From an uncultured Collinsella sp. (lineage in GTDB: Bacteria > Actinomycetota > Coriobacteriia > Coriobacteriales > Coriobacteriaceae): DNA of 22,004 bases. Under the pieces are notes generated by a model, which did no database searches, had not been told where the DNA came from, and saw nothing but the letters and a program-made list of their open reading frames with translations. The stretch's first letter is position 1, and every line of letters starts with the position of its first letter. A program made the position numbers and the translations under genes. Of this stretch, positions 7,660 through 14,802 are shown in pieces. The DNA is taken from assembly GCA_900541475.1 (NCBI GenBank), contig UQJV01000037.1, positions 1-22,004 of the forward strand. The letters run 5' to 3'.

Positions 7660-8790
7660 CTAGGCACTCGTTTTATCGCGGCGCTCCCCTTTTTCGGCGG
7701 CTCGACGATTGCCAAACAAGCCGATACGCGAGAAAGCGAACCCAAAACCATTAGTGCGCAACGAATAGACGAACTCCGAGGCAAGATAAGCAACATATGC
7801 CGCTTTATTGGCCGAAACAACTACACCGGTGAGCTGAGAGTATGTCTGCTTAAATGCGCCACTGATGTGCGACATTCCCGAGACGATCTCCGGGTCCATG
7901 CGCTTAAACAATGTCGCACAACGAGCCTTGAGTGCCGGATCCTCAAAGGCCCCCTGTTCAACAAGTCCGCCAACATACCTAAAACCGATGGTATAGAAAG
8001 ACTCGAGAATCCCCTTGTCGGAAATATTAAGTTCATCAACGATATCGGCCATATCATTCCAACGAACAATAGGGAGATCGCTTGCTTTTTTAGCCGAAGA
8101 CGACGTAGGAAGATCTTCGCGGTAGCAATAAAACGAATCATCGGTATACGCAATCGAGCGAGCCTGAGCAAGCGTTTGAATCAAGAAGGGATTGTCCACC
8201 CATCCGGCACCGGGCACCTCTTTAAAGCGAATGCCAAACTCATCCAAAAACGAACGCTTGTAAATCGCGCTCCAAATGGAAGGGTGATGCTGGATCAGGC
8301 GAGGATTATCCCGCAACGTAAACGGCTGCTTCTTTGTATTAATTCGCTTGTAATAGGCGCAGTGGCACACGCTCTCCTGTGGAGTACCGGGCATACACAC
8401 ACGCCAATATGCCGACTTAACAACATCCGGCTCTCCAAATGCATGGGCAAGGTCCATCAGCCTTGTATACATACCTGGCTTAAGATAATCGTCGGGCTCG
8501 ACGATGGCAATGTATGCACCTCGAGACTCCTCAATACCACGATTGACCGTAGCGCCATACCCCTGGTTCGGCTTATCAATAACACAAATTCGGGAATCTT
8601 TTTTCTCGTGACGCCTCATGATTTCCAACGAGTTATCAGTCGAGCCATCATTAAGGACAATGACCTCAAGCGATGCAAGGTCATCGGCCTCGATGCTCGT
8701 CAGGCACTGATCGAGATACTGTGCCGTATTAAAACACGGGACAATAACTGAGACCTCTATACGCTCATCAGAATGCAAACTGCTCGGCAC
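7660..8790 (-). CDS. GT2-family (GT-A fold) glycosyltransferase
   Basis: The 376-residue protein opens with VSVIVPCFN (13-21), then NDGSTDNS (47-54), NQGYGATVNRGI (75-86) and the metal/nucleotide-binding EPDDYL (98-103), all diagnostic of family 2 inverting transferases. The region after about residue 230 is helical and less conserved, ending in a basic tail (RRAAEKGERRDKTSA). The start is GTG at 8790, chosen because AAAGGGG lies 5 bases upstream and no ATG fits the conserved N-terminus. It is the first gene of a three-gene glycan set. Its own promoter may lie in the 83-base gap to the ATPase-like gene, where TAGGAT (minus strand, near 8828) is a possible -10 with a poor -35. Likely role: adding a sugar to a capsular or wall polysaccharide. 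Substrate unknown. Confidence 0.9.
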   Translation of the reverse strand: MPSSLHSDERIEVSVIVPCFNTAQYLDQCLTSIEADDLASLEVIVLNDGSTDNSLEIMRRHEKKDSRICVIDKPNQGYGATVNRGIEESRGAYIAIVEPDDYLKPGMYTRLMDLAHAFGEPDVVKSAYWRVCMPGTPQESVCHCAYYKRINTKKQPFTLRDNPRLIQHHPSIWSAIYKRSFLDEFGIRFKEVPGAGWVDNPFLIQTLAQARSIAYTDDSFYCYREDLPTSSSAKKASDLPIVRWNDMADIVDELNISDKGILESFYTIGFRYVGGLVEQGAFEDPALKARCATLFKRMDPEIVSGMSHISGAFKQTYSQLTGVVVSANKAAYVAYLASEFVYSLRTNGFGFAFSRIGLFGNRRAAEKGERRDKTSA

Positions 8791-8873
8791 TTAAACCCCT
8801 TTGGGAACGCAAATCAGAACTGTTTAATCCTAGCACAGCGATATTAGCCGCTAAAAAACTGCTCATACGCCCC

Positions 8874-10670
8874 CTACAGCCGTTGGCACACCGCAGCCAC
8901 ACGACGCCCATCAAACCCAAACCCCCAGCGCATGCGACCCACACCGGGTCGCGGTACGCGAATCTTGTCGATGCCGTCGCGCTCTATGTCGAGCAGTGCC
9001 TGAACGGCCAGCAGCTCCAGGCCCAGCTCGTCCACACCGGGGTCATACATCATGTTGATCGTTATCAGCGGACGCTCGTCGAGCATGCCGATCGTGTCTG
9101 CCACGTCAAGCACAGAGCCCGTAGGAAAAACCTGAATGTCCCAGCGATCCGCGCCGCACTTTCGCCTCGAGGCAGGATTGGCATAGCCCGGCAATCCAAA
9201 GCAGAGCCCCTGCAAGAGCAAGTGATATGGCAACGGCGCATCTGGGTCGGTCGCACCGATTCCCGCATCTCCCAGGATGCGGTCTAGCGCCTGTCTCACC
9301 GCGCCCTCGTCCCCACGGCACAACCCGCCTCGAAACGCATCGACGTCTCGAACGTCCTCGGCAGCACACTCAAACCACTCAATAATCACCAGCCGCAAGG
9401 CCTGGCGAAGCTCGTTATTGGGCAACCGCAGCGCACGGAGACGACCGCCATGCTCCGGCTCCTCAATCATATCCGTCGTCAGGAAACCGGACAGATACAG
9501 CGCCGCCCACAGGCCATCATCAGACGAGGCCTCTGGCCCCGCAGCGCCCAAACAAAACGGGACCTCAACGCTCGCATGGGGCTCGAGCAAATCGAACAAG
9601 ACCGAAAGGCGGTCGAGATTCCACCCGGCAACTACCTTACTCAGGCAATCGGCATACCCATACAGATCGGCTCGCACAGGCGCCGTGCAGCCTCGGTCCA
9701 GAAAACCGATCACACGTGCCGGACTTGAGCAATAGGCCCCGCCAAACCGATACCCCTCGAGCCATTCACGCGCATCATCCAGGTATTCTTCGCGTCCAGC
9801 ATGACTCAACAGAGCCTCAACCTCGGCATCCGAAAAGCCGAGCCAACGGTCGCACCACGTCGAAAGCGGCGTCGACAGACAATACGAACAGCTGCGCGAA
9901 GAAAGTGCCGCCTCGGCAGGACCGGGACGCTCCCCCATCAGACAAACCAAGCGTAGCGAATGGCCCGCGGCGACAATGGCGTCGAACAGCACACGGTCGA
10001 GCAGCTCCGCCGGACCGGCGCCGGAAGCGCCCCTCGCGTTCGAACGGTCCAACCACGCCGCATCGTACCCATCAACGAGCAATACAACCTGCTCATCGCA
10101 GGCCATCTCCAGTAGTTCAATGAGCAGACCAAGCACCGAGTCAACCTCGGCCTCGCTCGCCACACCACGCGCAACGCGTTCGATGTGACGCACCTTATCT
10201 CGAGCTAAATCCGGGGCTTCCAAGAGTGCCAGCAGGCGAGCGCACTCGTCCGAAAGAGCATCGCGCACGACGTCGGCAACAGCGGTGCCACGTCTCACAG
10301 CGTCAGAAAAGTCCAGCGATATCACCGGATAGCAAGCGTACTCGTTCCTATAGCGCCCGCCGTCCGCATCCCAAATCTGAGCATCGGCAAACGAGATCCG
10401 ACCGGCGCGACCGACCACGGGACGCTCCAGAAAAGCCTTGAGCATCGACAAGTTCATGCTCTTGCCAAAACCCTCGGGTCGGCAGCACACCATAACGGAC
10501 GCATCGCAATCCAGCACATCGGCAATAAACATAGTCTTGTCGACCAGTGTGCAGCAACCAAGAGCCTCCGCATAGTCGTGCACACCAATGGGCAAAACTG
10601 CATCGCCGGCGCAGCCAATCAGACGCACACCAAAGTCGGCAGCACAACCATTATTTACCTGTTCAGACAC
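8874..10670 (-). CDS. AAA-ATPase-like / DUF1703 (PD-(D/E)XK) family protein with degraded active sites
   Basis: The N-terminus shows the family signature LPIGVHDYAEAL...VDKT (26-46), followed by a P-loop RPEGFGKS (64-71; usual form RPRRFGKS) and a Walker B VVLLVDGYD (195-203), where the family normally has IDEYD. The glutamate is thus Gly. The C-terminal segment resembles the DUF1703 nuclease: RWDIQVFP (509-516) keeps the first acidic site, but the later E-x-K strand reads LITIN (535-539), with Thr and Asn in place of Glu and Lys. Both ATP hydrolysis and DNA cleavage may therefore be lost. The family is abundant in gut bacteria and its function is not established. I start at GTG 10670 because TAGGGGG lies 9 bases upstream (TTG at 10673 also fits). 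The longer ATG at 10769 has no ribosome site, and its 33 extra residues precede the ribosome site. 598 residues. Confidence 0.82.
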   Translation of the reverse strand: MSEQVNNGCAADFGVRLIGCAGDAVLPIGVHDYAEALGCCTLVDKTMFIADVLDCDASVMVCCRPEGFGKSMNLSMLKAFLERPVVGRAGRISFADAQIWDADGGRYRNEYACYPVISLDFSDAVRRGTAVADVVRDALSDECARLLALLEAPDLARDKVRHIERVARGVASEAEVDSVLGLLIELLEMACDEQVVLLVDGYDAAWLDRSNARGASGAGPAELLDRVLFDAIVAAGHSLRLVCLMGERPGPAEAALSSRSCSYCLSTPLSTWCDRWLGFSDAEVEALLSHAGREEYLDDAREWLEGYRFGGAYCSSPARVIGFLDRGCTAPVRADLYGYADCLSKVVAGWNLDRLSVLFDLLEPHASVEVPFCLGAAGPEASSDDGLWAALYLSGFLTTDMIEEPEHGGRLRALRLPNNELRQALRLVIIEWFECAAEDVRDVDAFRGGLCRGDEGAVRQALDRILGDAGIGATDPDAPLPYHLLLQGLCFGLPGYANPASRRKCGADRWDIQVFPTGSVLDVADTIGMLDERPLITINMMYDPGVDELGLELLAVQALLDIERDGIDKIRVPRPGVGRMRWGFGFDGRRVAAVCQRL

Positions 10671-10802
10671 CAAAACGTTCCCCCTAAATCGCAGCACGAT
10701 GCCAATTGTAATGACCGCCTCGCACGTACTGATGCAGCACGCAAACATATCGGGCAACGGTAGCAACATGGGGTGTGATGGGGGGCATAACTAATCGTTG
10801 CA

Positions 10803-10841
10803 CAACAAAACGGGGCCCGATGCATTCGCACCGGGCCCCGT
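10803..10841 (-). terminator. Rho-independent terminator of the anchored surface-protein gene
   Basis: On the minus strand ACGGGGCCCG (10841-10832) pairs perfectly with CGGGCCCCGT (10819-10810) around a 12-base loop, followed by TTTTGTTG. It lies 33 bases after the stop of the 10875-12506 gene. The 130 bases between it and the next start (10670) must hold the promoter of the ATPase-like gene. TACAAT on the minus strand (near 10711) is a possible -10 without a good -35. Confidence 0.88.
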
Positions 10842-10874
10842 CCCGACTCTTATTGTTATTCGGCAAGCGAGAAG

Positions 10875-12506
10875 CTACTCCTCGGAACCGTCCTCATCAG
10901 CAGCCTTATTCTGCTGATCGAGCTTATGTTTACCGCTCACGATAGACGTAGCACCCAGCGTGGCCAAGCTCGCGCTCGCAAGGCTCGCCATCACGATGAG
11001 GTCGCCCGTCCTGGGCATATTGCCACCCGAGGTCTTGGTCGTCGCGGTGGTCGTAGCACCGCCCTTGTCACCGGCCTTCTGGGCATCAGCGTCGGATTGC
11101 TTCGCACCCGCACCGGCTGAAGCATCAGCAGCACCGTTGGCATTAGAGCCGGAGCCCTGCTCAGACGATCCCTCATCAGAAGAAGAGCCGCCGTTAATGC
11201 CCGCCATCAAAGATGAGCCCAACATAGAGCCAAGCTGCTCGCCGGTAGAAGGCTTGTTTTCCGTCGAGGAATCGCCAGCATCGGAGCCCTCGTTCGAACC
11301 TTCCTCGGAGACATCGGAGCCAGAACCGTTAGAGGAGCCCACATCGGTAGAGGAATCGCCAGCGCCGTTGGAAGCACCCGCATCGGTAGAGCCAGAAGTC
11401 GTGCCATCCGTAGCGCCATCGGAGCCAGAAGTCGACGAATCGCCCGAAACATCGCCAGAAGCAGTGCCGCCAGACCCAGCTCCACCATTGCCGGTATCAT
11501 CGTCGTCAACATCACTCGAGGGCACATCCGTATCACCATCGTCGCGCGCATCGTCATCGATACCAGGCGTCGGTGCGGCGGGAGCAGCGGGCGCTATGCT
11601 CGGACCGGGCGCCGGCGCGGGCTCCGGCTCCACAGGCGTTGCCGCAGCGGCCTCGTCCTCGGCAATGTAGACCAGGCAGTCCTTGAGCTCGTTCTTATAG
11701 CGATTCTTCCATCCCTCGTGGTACTGGGGCTGGCTTGCATACTTGGTCGCCACGTTATTGACCACGCTGTTGGAAAGCGCCGTCACAAACTCGCGGTCGG
11801 TCATACTGTTAGAAAGGTTTGCCCAGCGGAAAAAGTCCTGGCAGCCACCGGTGCCGCACATATTGGTGATACTCCACACCATACCCTTGACGCAGTCGGC
11901 GCGGCCGGAGATGTCAATGCCAAGAGCGCTCTTGAGCCATGCCTCGGTCACTGCATAGTACGAGTTGTACGCATAGGCATCCTGCAGGGCCGAGAACTCA
12001 GCAGGGTCGGTGTTATAAGCACCCTGGAAGGCCTCCTGCGCAATACGGCCCAGCTCAGTGAGCTGGCCGTTCGCATACATGGGGTTGTTCGCGTTGGAAA
12101 TCTCGCTGCCACGATCGATCGCAGCCTTAAGCATGCCGTACTTAGCAGAATCGTAGTTGTAGACCTGCTTCATAAACGGAATGAGCGACCATCGGCGGTC
12201 GAACTGGTAATAGCCCAGCGCGTTATAACCGTCGCCATACGAAAAACCCTGGTTATAGTTGCTATGGCTCTCATATTTGGTGAAGTACTTCATCTCGGCG
12301 GTCACGTTGACAAACGAAACACCCTGAACCGACCTCAGCACGCCCGAGAAGGACTGCTGGGTGTAAAGGCCCTTATCGATATCGGTGGCATCCGAGGCAA
12401 CACCCGGCGTGGGCTCCTCGGCTATAGCGGTTGCGGGTGCGGCAACGGCGCCAAACGAAAGCGCCAACGTCAGGCCCGCAACAATCGCGGAATGCTTGGG
12501 TTGCAT
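10875..12506 (-). CDS. Secreted, probably sortase-anchored protein with a lysozyme-like head and Ser/Gly/Asp stalk
   Basis: With the ATG at 12506 (GGGAGG 4 bases upstream) the product has 543 residues and a typical signal peptide (MQPKHSAIV, Ala/Leu core, cut near residue 29). The upstream in-frame ATGs lack a ribosome site and would bury the signal. Residues about 60-285 form a globular domain. Its E79 in KYESHSNY and the GYNALGYYQFD run (93-103) recall lysozyme/transglycosylase-type folds, but I cannot assign a family. C205, C217, C221 and C277 could form disulfides. Residues about 288-320 are Pro/Ala-rich. From about 320 to 490 the chain is repetitive Ser/Gly/Asp/Thr/Glu, a flexible wall-spanning stalk. 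MPRTGD (497-502) looks like a variant LPxTG sorting motif, followed by a 23-residue hydrophobic segment and KHK. The tail then runs on for 15 mostly polar and acidic residues, longer than normal. A terminator follows the gene. Confidence 0.8.
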   Translation of the reverse strand: MQPKHSAIVAGLTLALSFGAVAAPATAIAEEPTPGVASDATDIDKGLYTQQSFSGVLRSVQGVSFVNVTAEMKYFTKYESHSNYNQGFSYGDGYNALGYYQFDRRWSLIPFMKQVYNYDSAKYGMLKAAIDRGSEISNANNPMYANGQLTELGRIAQEAFQGAYNTDPAEFSALQDAYAYNSYYAVTEAWLKSALGIDISGRADCVKGMVWSITNMCGTGGCQDFFRWANLSNSMTDREFVTALSNSVVNNVATKYASQPQYHEGWKNRYKNELKDCLVYIAEDEAAAATPVEPEPAPAPGPSIAPAAPAAPTPGIDDDARDDGDTDVPSSDVDDDDTGNGGAGSGGTASGDVSGDSSTSGSDGATDGTTSGSTDAGASNGAGDSSTDVGSSNGSGSDVSEEGSNEGSDAGDSSTENKPSTGEQLGSMLGSSLMAGINGGSSSDEGSSEQGSGSNANGAADASAGAGAKQSDADAQKAGDKGGATTTATTKTSGGNMPRTGDLIVMASLASASLATLGATSIVSGKHKLDQQNKAADEDGSEE

Positions 12507-12575
12507 ACATCCTCCCTGCATTGGTGTAGTTAAAGTGCAGTTTGCAAAGATGATTTCAGTATTACAGCTCCCCGT

Positions 12576-12589
12576 TTGTTGCACAACAA
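12576..12589. promoter_or_regulatory. 14-base palindrome TTGTTGCACAACAA upstream of the surface-protein gene
   Basis: TTGTTG and CAACAA flank a central CA, giving 6-base inverted arms. The site lies 70 bases before the start at 12506. On the minus strand TTGTGC (inside the palindrome) is 16 bases from TAATAC, a weak promoter candidate, so the palindrome would overlap the -35. Twelve bases of it (GTTGCACAACAA) recur at 10797-10808, next to the terminator of the same gene. A regulator site is possible but not shown. Confidence 0.35.
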
Positions 12590-12632
12590 CCCATCGGTAA
12601 ACGGCAACAGCCCTCCGCGAAATCTTAAGGAA

Positions 12633-13052
12633 TTAAACAAACTGGTCGTCGGGCACCAGCAAAAGCTCGCCGTAACGCTCCATCAGCCCGTCTCTCAACT
12701 GACAGAAAGCGGGAATATAGACGTTCAAGATGCGCTGAATCAAATCTTGAGCGAGCTTATTGTCATAGATATGGACGTTCGTATTGCGATCTCTGAGCAT
12801 ATCTAACCAGGCCGCCTCATCAATAAAGTCGTAGAATCGGTAGGCCTCCTTCAAGATGGCACGAGGAGACCCCGACGCAGCAAGCGTGGCACCCTCATAC
12901 TCGAGCAGACGCTTAAGGAGCTTCCAGCTCAGTTCAAATTGAAGATTGAACTTATTAATCAATCCACTCTGAACAAAATCATTGTTGAGATCCTGATTAG
13001 GCGCATCCTCAAGATTCGCCAAGGCGCTGGCAAAGTTCTCATATTTTTTCAT
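12633..13052 (-). CDS. hepT: HepT-like HEPN toxin/partner (HI0074-type nucleotidyltransferase substrate-binding protein)
   Basis: The 139-residue helical protein carries the HEPN motif R89-N-T-N-V-H94-I-Y96 (Rx4HxY), the catalytic signature of HEPN RNases. The N-terminal LQFELSWKLLKRLLEYEG and SPRAILKEAYRF segments are typical of the HI0074 branch. In characterised MntA/HepT pairs, HepT is an RNase toxin inactivated by AMP transfer to a tyrosine in or near this motif (Y96 here). The gene overlaps the preceding mntA-like gene by 14 bases, so translation is coupled. Start ATG at 13052. No terminator is evident in the gap to the next gene. Whether this HI0074-type pair acts as a toxin-antitoxin system in this organism is inference. 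Confidence 0.9.
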   Translation of the reverse strand: MKKYENFASALANLEDAPNQDLNNDFVQSGLINKFNLQFELSWKLLKRLLEYEGATLAASGSPRAILKEAYRFYDFIDEAAWLDMLRDRNTNVHIYDNKLAQDLIQRILNVYIPAFCQLRDGLMERYGELLLVPDDQFV

Positions 13053-13326
13053 ACAGAATCACACCATCCCTGGCAATTTCATCGAGCAATTGCTGCGATA
13101 AGGACTCGTCGAGATTGACGACATCTACATCTAAAAGAGTATCAAGACGCTCATCGATCAAATATGAGAAACGGCCGAAATCCCGGCAACCTGCTACGGC
13201 GATGTCAATATCGCTCTTGGGCAAGTTGTCGCCTCGAGCACGAGAACCAAACAACATGACCTTCTCGGCGTCACATTCCCGAGCAAAAACTTCGATTTGC
13301 TTGTACACCTTGTCGAGAGATGCCAT
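13039..13326 (-). CDS. mntA: MntA-like minimal nucleotidyltransferase antitoxin
   Basis: The 95-residue protein is a stand-alone MNT domain: FGSRARGD (26-33) and SDID (38-41) give the G-S-x10-D-x-D active site, with a third acidic residue probably at D66 or D68 (LDVDVV). These enzymes transfer AMP from ATP. In MntA/HepT modules they modify and silence the HEPN partner encoded next door. I choose the ATG at 13326 because GGGG lies 5 bases upstream. A GTG two codons earlier falls in the ribosome site. The gene begins only 8 bases after the rrf2-type gene stops, so it is probably in the same transcript, and it overlaps hepT by 14 bases. Confidence 0.9.
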   Translation of the reverse strand: MASLDKVYKQIEVFARECDAEKVMLFGSRARGDNLPKSDIDIAVAGCRDFGRFSYLIDERLDTLLDVDVVNLDESLSQQLLDEIARDGVILYEKI

Positions 13327-13334
13327 TTGCACCC

Positions 13335-13766
13335 CTACAGCCTAATGTCAAAGTTGATCTCGGGGACGGTGGCCAGGTCGGCCAGAGTCACGCCGTCAAC
13401 GTACTTTTCGATCACGTCGTCCAGACCGCGCCAAAACCTGACGGTCGAGCAAAGGTCGCTGCGGGTACAGCTGTTGTCGATGCCGTCGCACGCCACCGGA
13501 GCCGTGCTGCCCTCGACGGCACGCAGGATGTCGCCGGCGCGCACCTCGGCCGGGTCTTTAGCCATCATGTAGCCGCCGCCCTTACCGCGTACGCTCTTAA
13601 GCAGGCCCGCCTTCATAAGCGGACGAACCAGCTGCTCCAAATACTTTTGTGAGATATGCTCGCGGTCGGCGACCTCGCGCAGAGCAATCTTGCCCTCGGC
13701 GTCACCAAGCGCTGCGATATAGATCATCAGTCGGAGGGCATAGCGGCCCTTAGAAGAAATGAGCAT
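13335..13766 (-). CDS. Rrf2-family transcriptional regulator, divergent from the suf operon
   Basis: The 143-residue protein has the Rrf2 winged helix: MLISSKGRYALRLMIYIA, then EVADREHISQKYLEQLVRPL (31-50) as the recognition region and the wing KSVRGKGGGY (57-66). Three cysteines (C93, C100, C106) lie where IscR and relatives bind an Fe-S cluster, but with spacing Cx6Cx5C instead of IscR's Cx5Cx5C. Fe-S sensing is therefore likely but not certain. The ATG at 13766 has GGGAGGG just upstream, and the 32 extra residues from an ATG at 13862 do not match the family. The 223-base gap to sufC contains several palindromes. By position and family it should control suf and its own expression, as an IscR or SufR-type repressor does; the ligand is inferred. 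Confidence 0.92.
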   Translation of the reverse strand: MLISSKGRYALRLMIYIAALGDAEGKIALREVADREHISQKYLEQLVRPLMKAGLLKSVRGKGGGYMMAKDPAEVRAGDILRAVEGSTAPVACDGIDNSCTRSDLCSTVRFWRGLDDVIEKYVDGVTLADLATVPEINFDIRL

Positions 13767-13779
13767 ACCTACCCTCCCG

Positions 13780-13794
13780 TTGTTCCTGGAACAA
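13780..13794. promoter_or_regulatory. Perfect 15-base palindrome TTGTTCC-T-GGAACAA before rrf2
   Basis: Seven-base arms flank one central base. The site ends 14 bases before the rrf2 ATG and abuts the GGGAGG ribosome site, in the 5' untranslated region. It could be an autoregulatory operator or an RNA hairpin affecting ribosome access. The single-base loop makes a DNA site more likely. Confidence 0.5.
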
Positions 13795-13806
13795 AACCAC
13801 CAAGGG

Positions 13807-13860
13807 CATTTGTCCCAAATCTTATGCACGCGGGGCAAACAAACCTGATTATTATGTCCC
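13807..13860 (-). promoter_or_regulatory. Probable rrf2 promoter region with two GGGACA-type elements
   Basis: On the minus strand TAAGAT (13824-13819) is a plausible -10, and the palindrome ATTTGGGACAAAT (13820-13808) runs from it over the expected start point. A second element, GGGACATAATAATCAG, lies upstream at 13860-13845. Both share the core GGGACA-W-A. Near-identical copies of both occur at the 3' end of sufU (19217-19251). No good -35 is visible, which would fit activator dependence or a misplaced -10. Confidence 0.45.
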
Positions 13861-13881
13861 ACATCTAAAAAGTCGAGTGGA

Positions 13882-13970
13882 TTAGTCGGGTTTTCCCTTG
13901 ACTAACGCCGAACCCATAGTAACTTTATTCCGAGAAGATTCCTAGGGTTTAGTACACCTATGAGTACACC
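13882..13970 (+). promoter_or_regulatory. suf promoter region: TTGACT box inside an inverted repeat, plus AGTACACC direct repeat
   Basis: TTAGTC (13882-13887) and GACTAA (13900-13905) form an inverted repeat with 12 bases between, extended by GGG-TTTT-CCC inside. TTGACT (13898-13903) overlaps its right arm and is the best -35 candidate. TAACTT (13920-13925), 16 bases on, is a weak -10. Farther down, AGTACACC occurs at 13951-13958 and 13963-13970, 12 bases apart. A repressor on the inverted repeat would block the -35. Confidence 0.4.
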
Positions 13971-13989
13971 ATATACAGAGAGGGACAGC

Positions 13990-14790
13990 ATGAGCGCAAA
14001 TCCGCTGCTTTCCATCGAAGGTCTCACCGCCTCCGTGGACGAGAAGACCATCCTCCACAACGTCAACCTCAACGTCGCCGCCGGCGAGACCCACGTGCTG
14101 ATGGGACCCAACGGCGCCGGCAAGTCCACCCTCGGCCACCTGGTCATGGGCGACCCCGTCTATACCGTCAACGACGGCCGCATCGTCTTTGACGGCCAGG
14201 ACATCACCGATCTCACCACCGACAAGCGTTCCCGCGCCGGCCTGTTCCTGAGCTTCCAGGCCCCGGTCGAGATCCCCGGCGTGCCGCTGTCGAGCTTTTT
14301 GCGCGCCAGCATCGCCGGCCGCCCCGGCCTGGAGATGAAGGGCAAGGAGTTCCGCCGTCGCGTGAAGGAGCTCGCGGCCGAGCTCAACATGGATACCGCC
14401 TACCTCAACCGCGAGCTGGGCGTGGGCTTCTCGGGCGGCGAGAAGAAGAAGGTCGAGATGCTCCAGCTTCTGCTGCTGCAGCCCAAGCTCGCCATCCTGG
14501 ACGAGACTGACTCCGGCCTGGACGTCGATGCCCTGTCCACCGTCAGCCACGGCATGGACGCCTACCGCAAGAGCTGCGACGGCTCCATGCTCATCATCAC
14601 GCACAACACGCGCATCCTGGAACACCTGGATGTCGACCGCGTCCACGTTATGGTCAAGGGCCACATCGTGCGCGAGGACGACGCCTCGCTCATCCCCTGG
14701 ATCGACAAGAACGGCTTTGAGACCTTCGAGCGCGAGGCCGCCGAGCAGCGCGCCCAGGCCGAGGCCGCCGCTGCCGAGCAGCAGGCGTAA
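13990..14790 (+). CDS. sufC: SufC, ATPase of the SufBCD Fe-S assembly complex
   Basis: SufC is a soluble ABC-type ATPase that drives conformational change in SufB-SufD during Fe-S cluster assembly in the cytoplasm. The 266-residue product has Walker A GPNGAGKST (39-47), a Q-loop at SFQAPVEIPG (88-97), the SufC-type signature FSGGEKKK (147-154), Walker B LAILDETDSGLD (167-178) and the H-loop ITHN. The ATG at 13990 is chosen because AGAGGGA lies just upstream. An in-frame ATG at 13960 would add ten residues without a ribosome site. A Glu/Ala/Gln-rich tail (from about residue 246) is longer than in many homologues. First gene of the suf operon; sufB follows after 12 bases. Confidence 0.96.
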   Translation: MSANPLLSIEGLTASVDEKTILHNVNLNVAAGETHVLMGPNGAGKSTLGHLVMGDPVYTVNDGRIVFDGQDITDLTTDKRSRAGLFLSFQAPVEIPGVPLSSFLRASIAGRPGLEMKGKEFRRRVKELAAELNMDTAYLNRELGVGFSGGEKKKVEMLQLLLLQPKLAILDETDSGLDVDALSTVSHGMDAYRKSCDGSMLIITHNTRILEHLDVDRVHVMVKGHIVREDDASLIPWIDKNGFETFEREAAEQRAQAEAAAAEQQA

Positions 14791-14802
14791 AGGGGCGACG
14801 CA

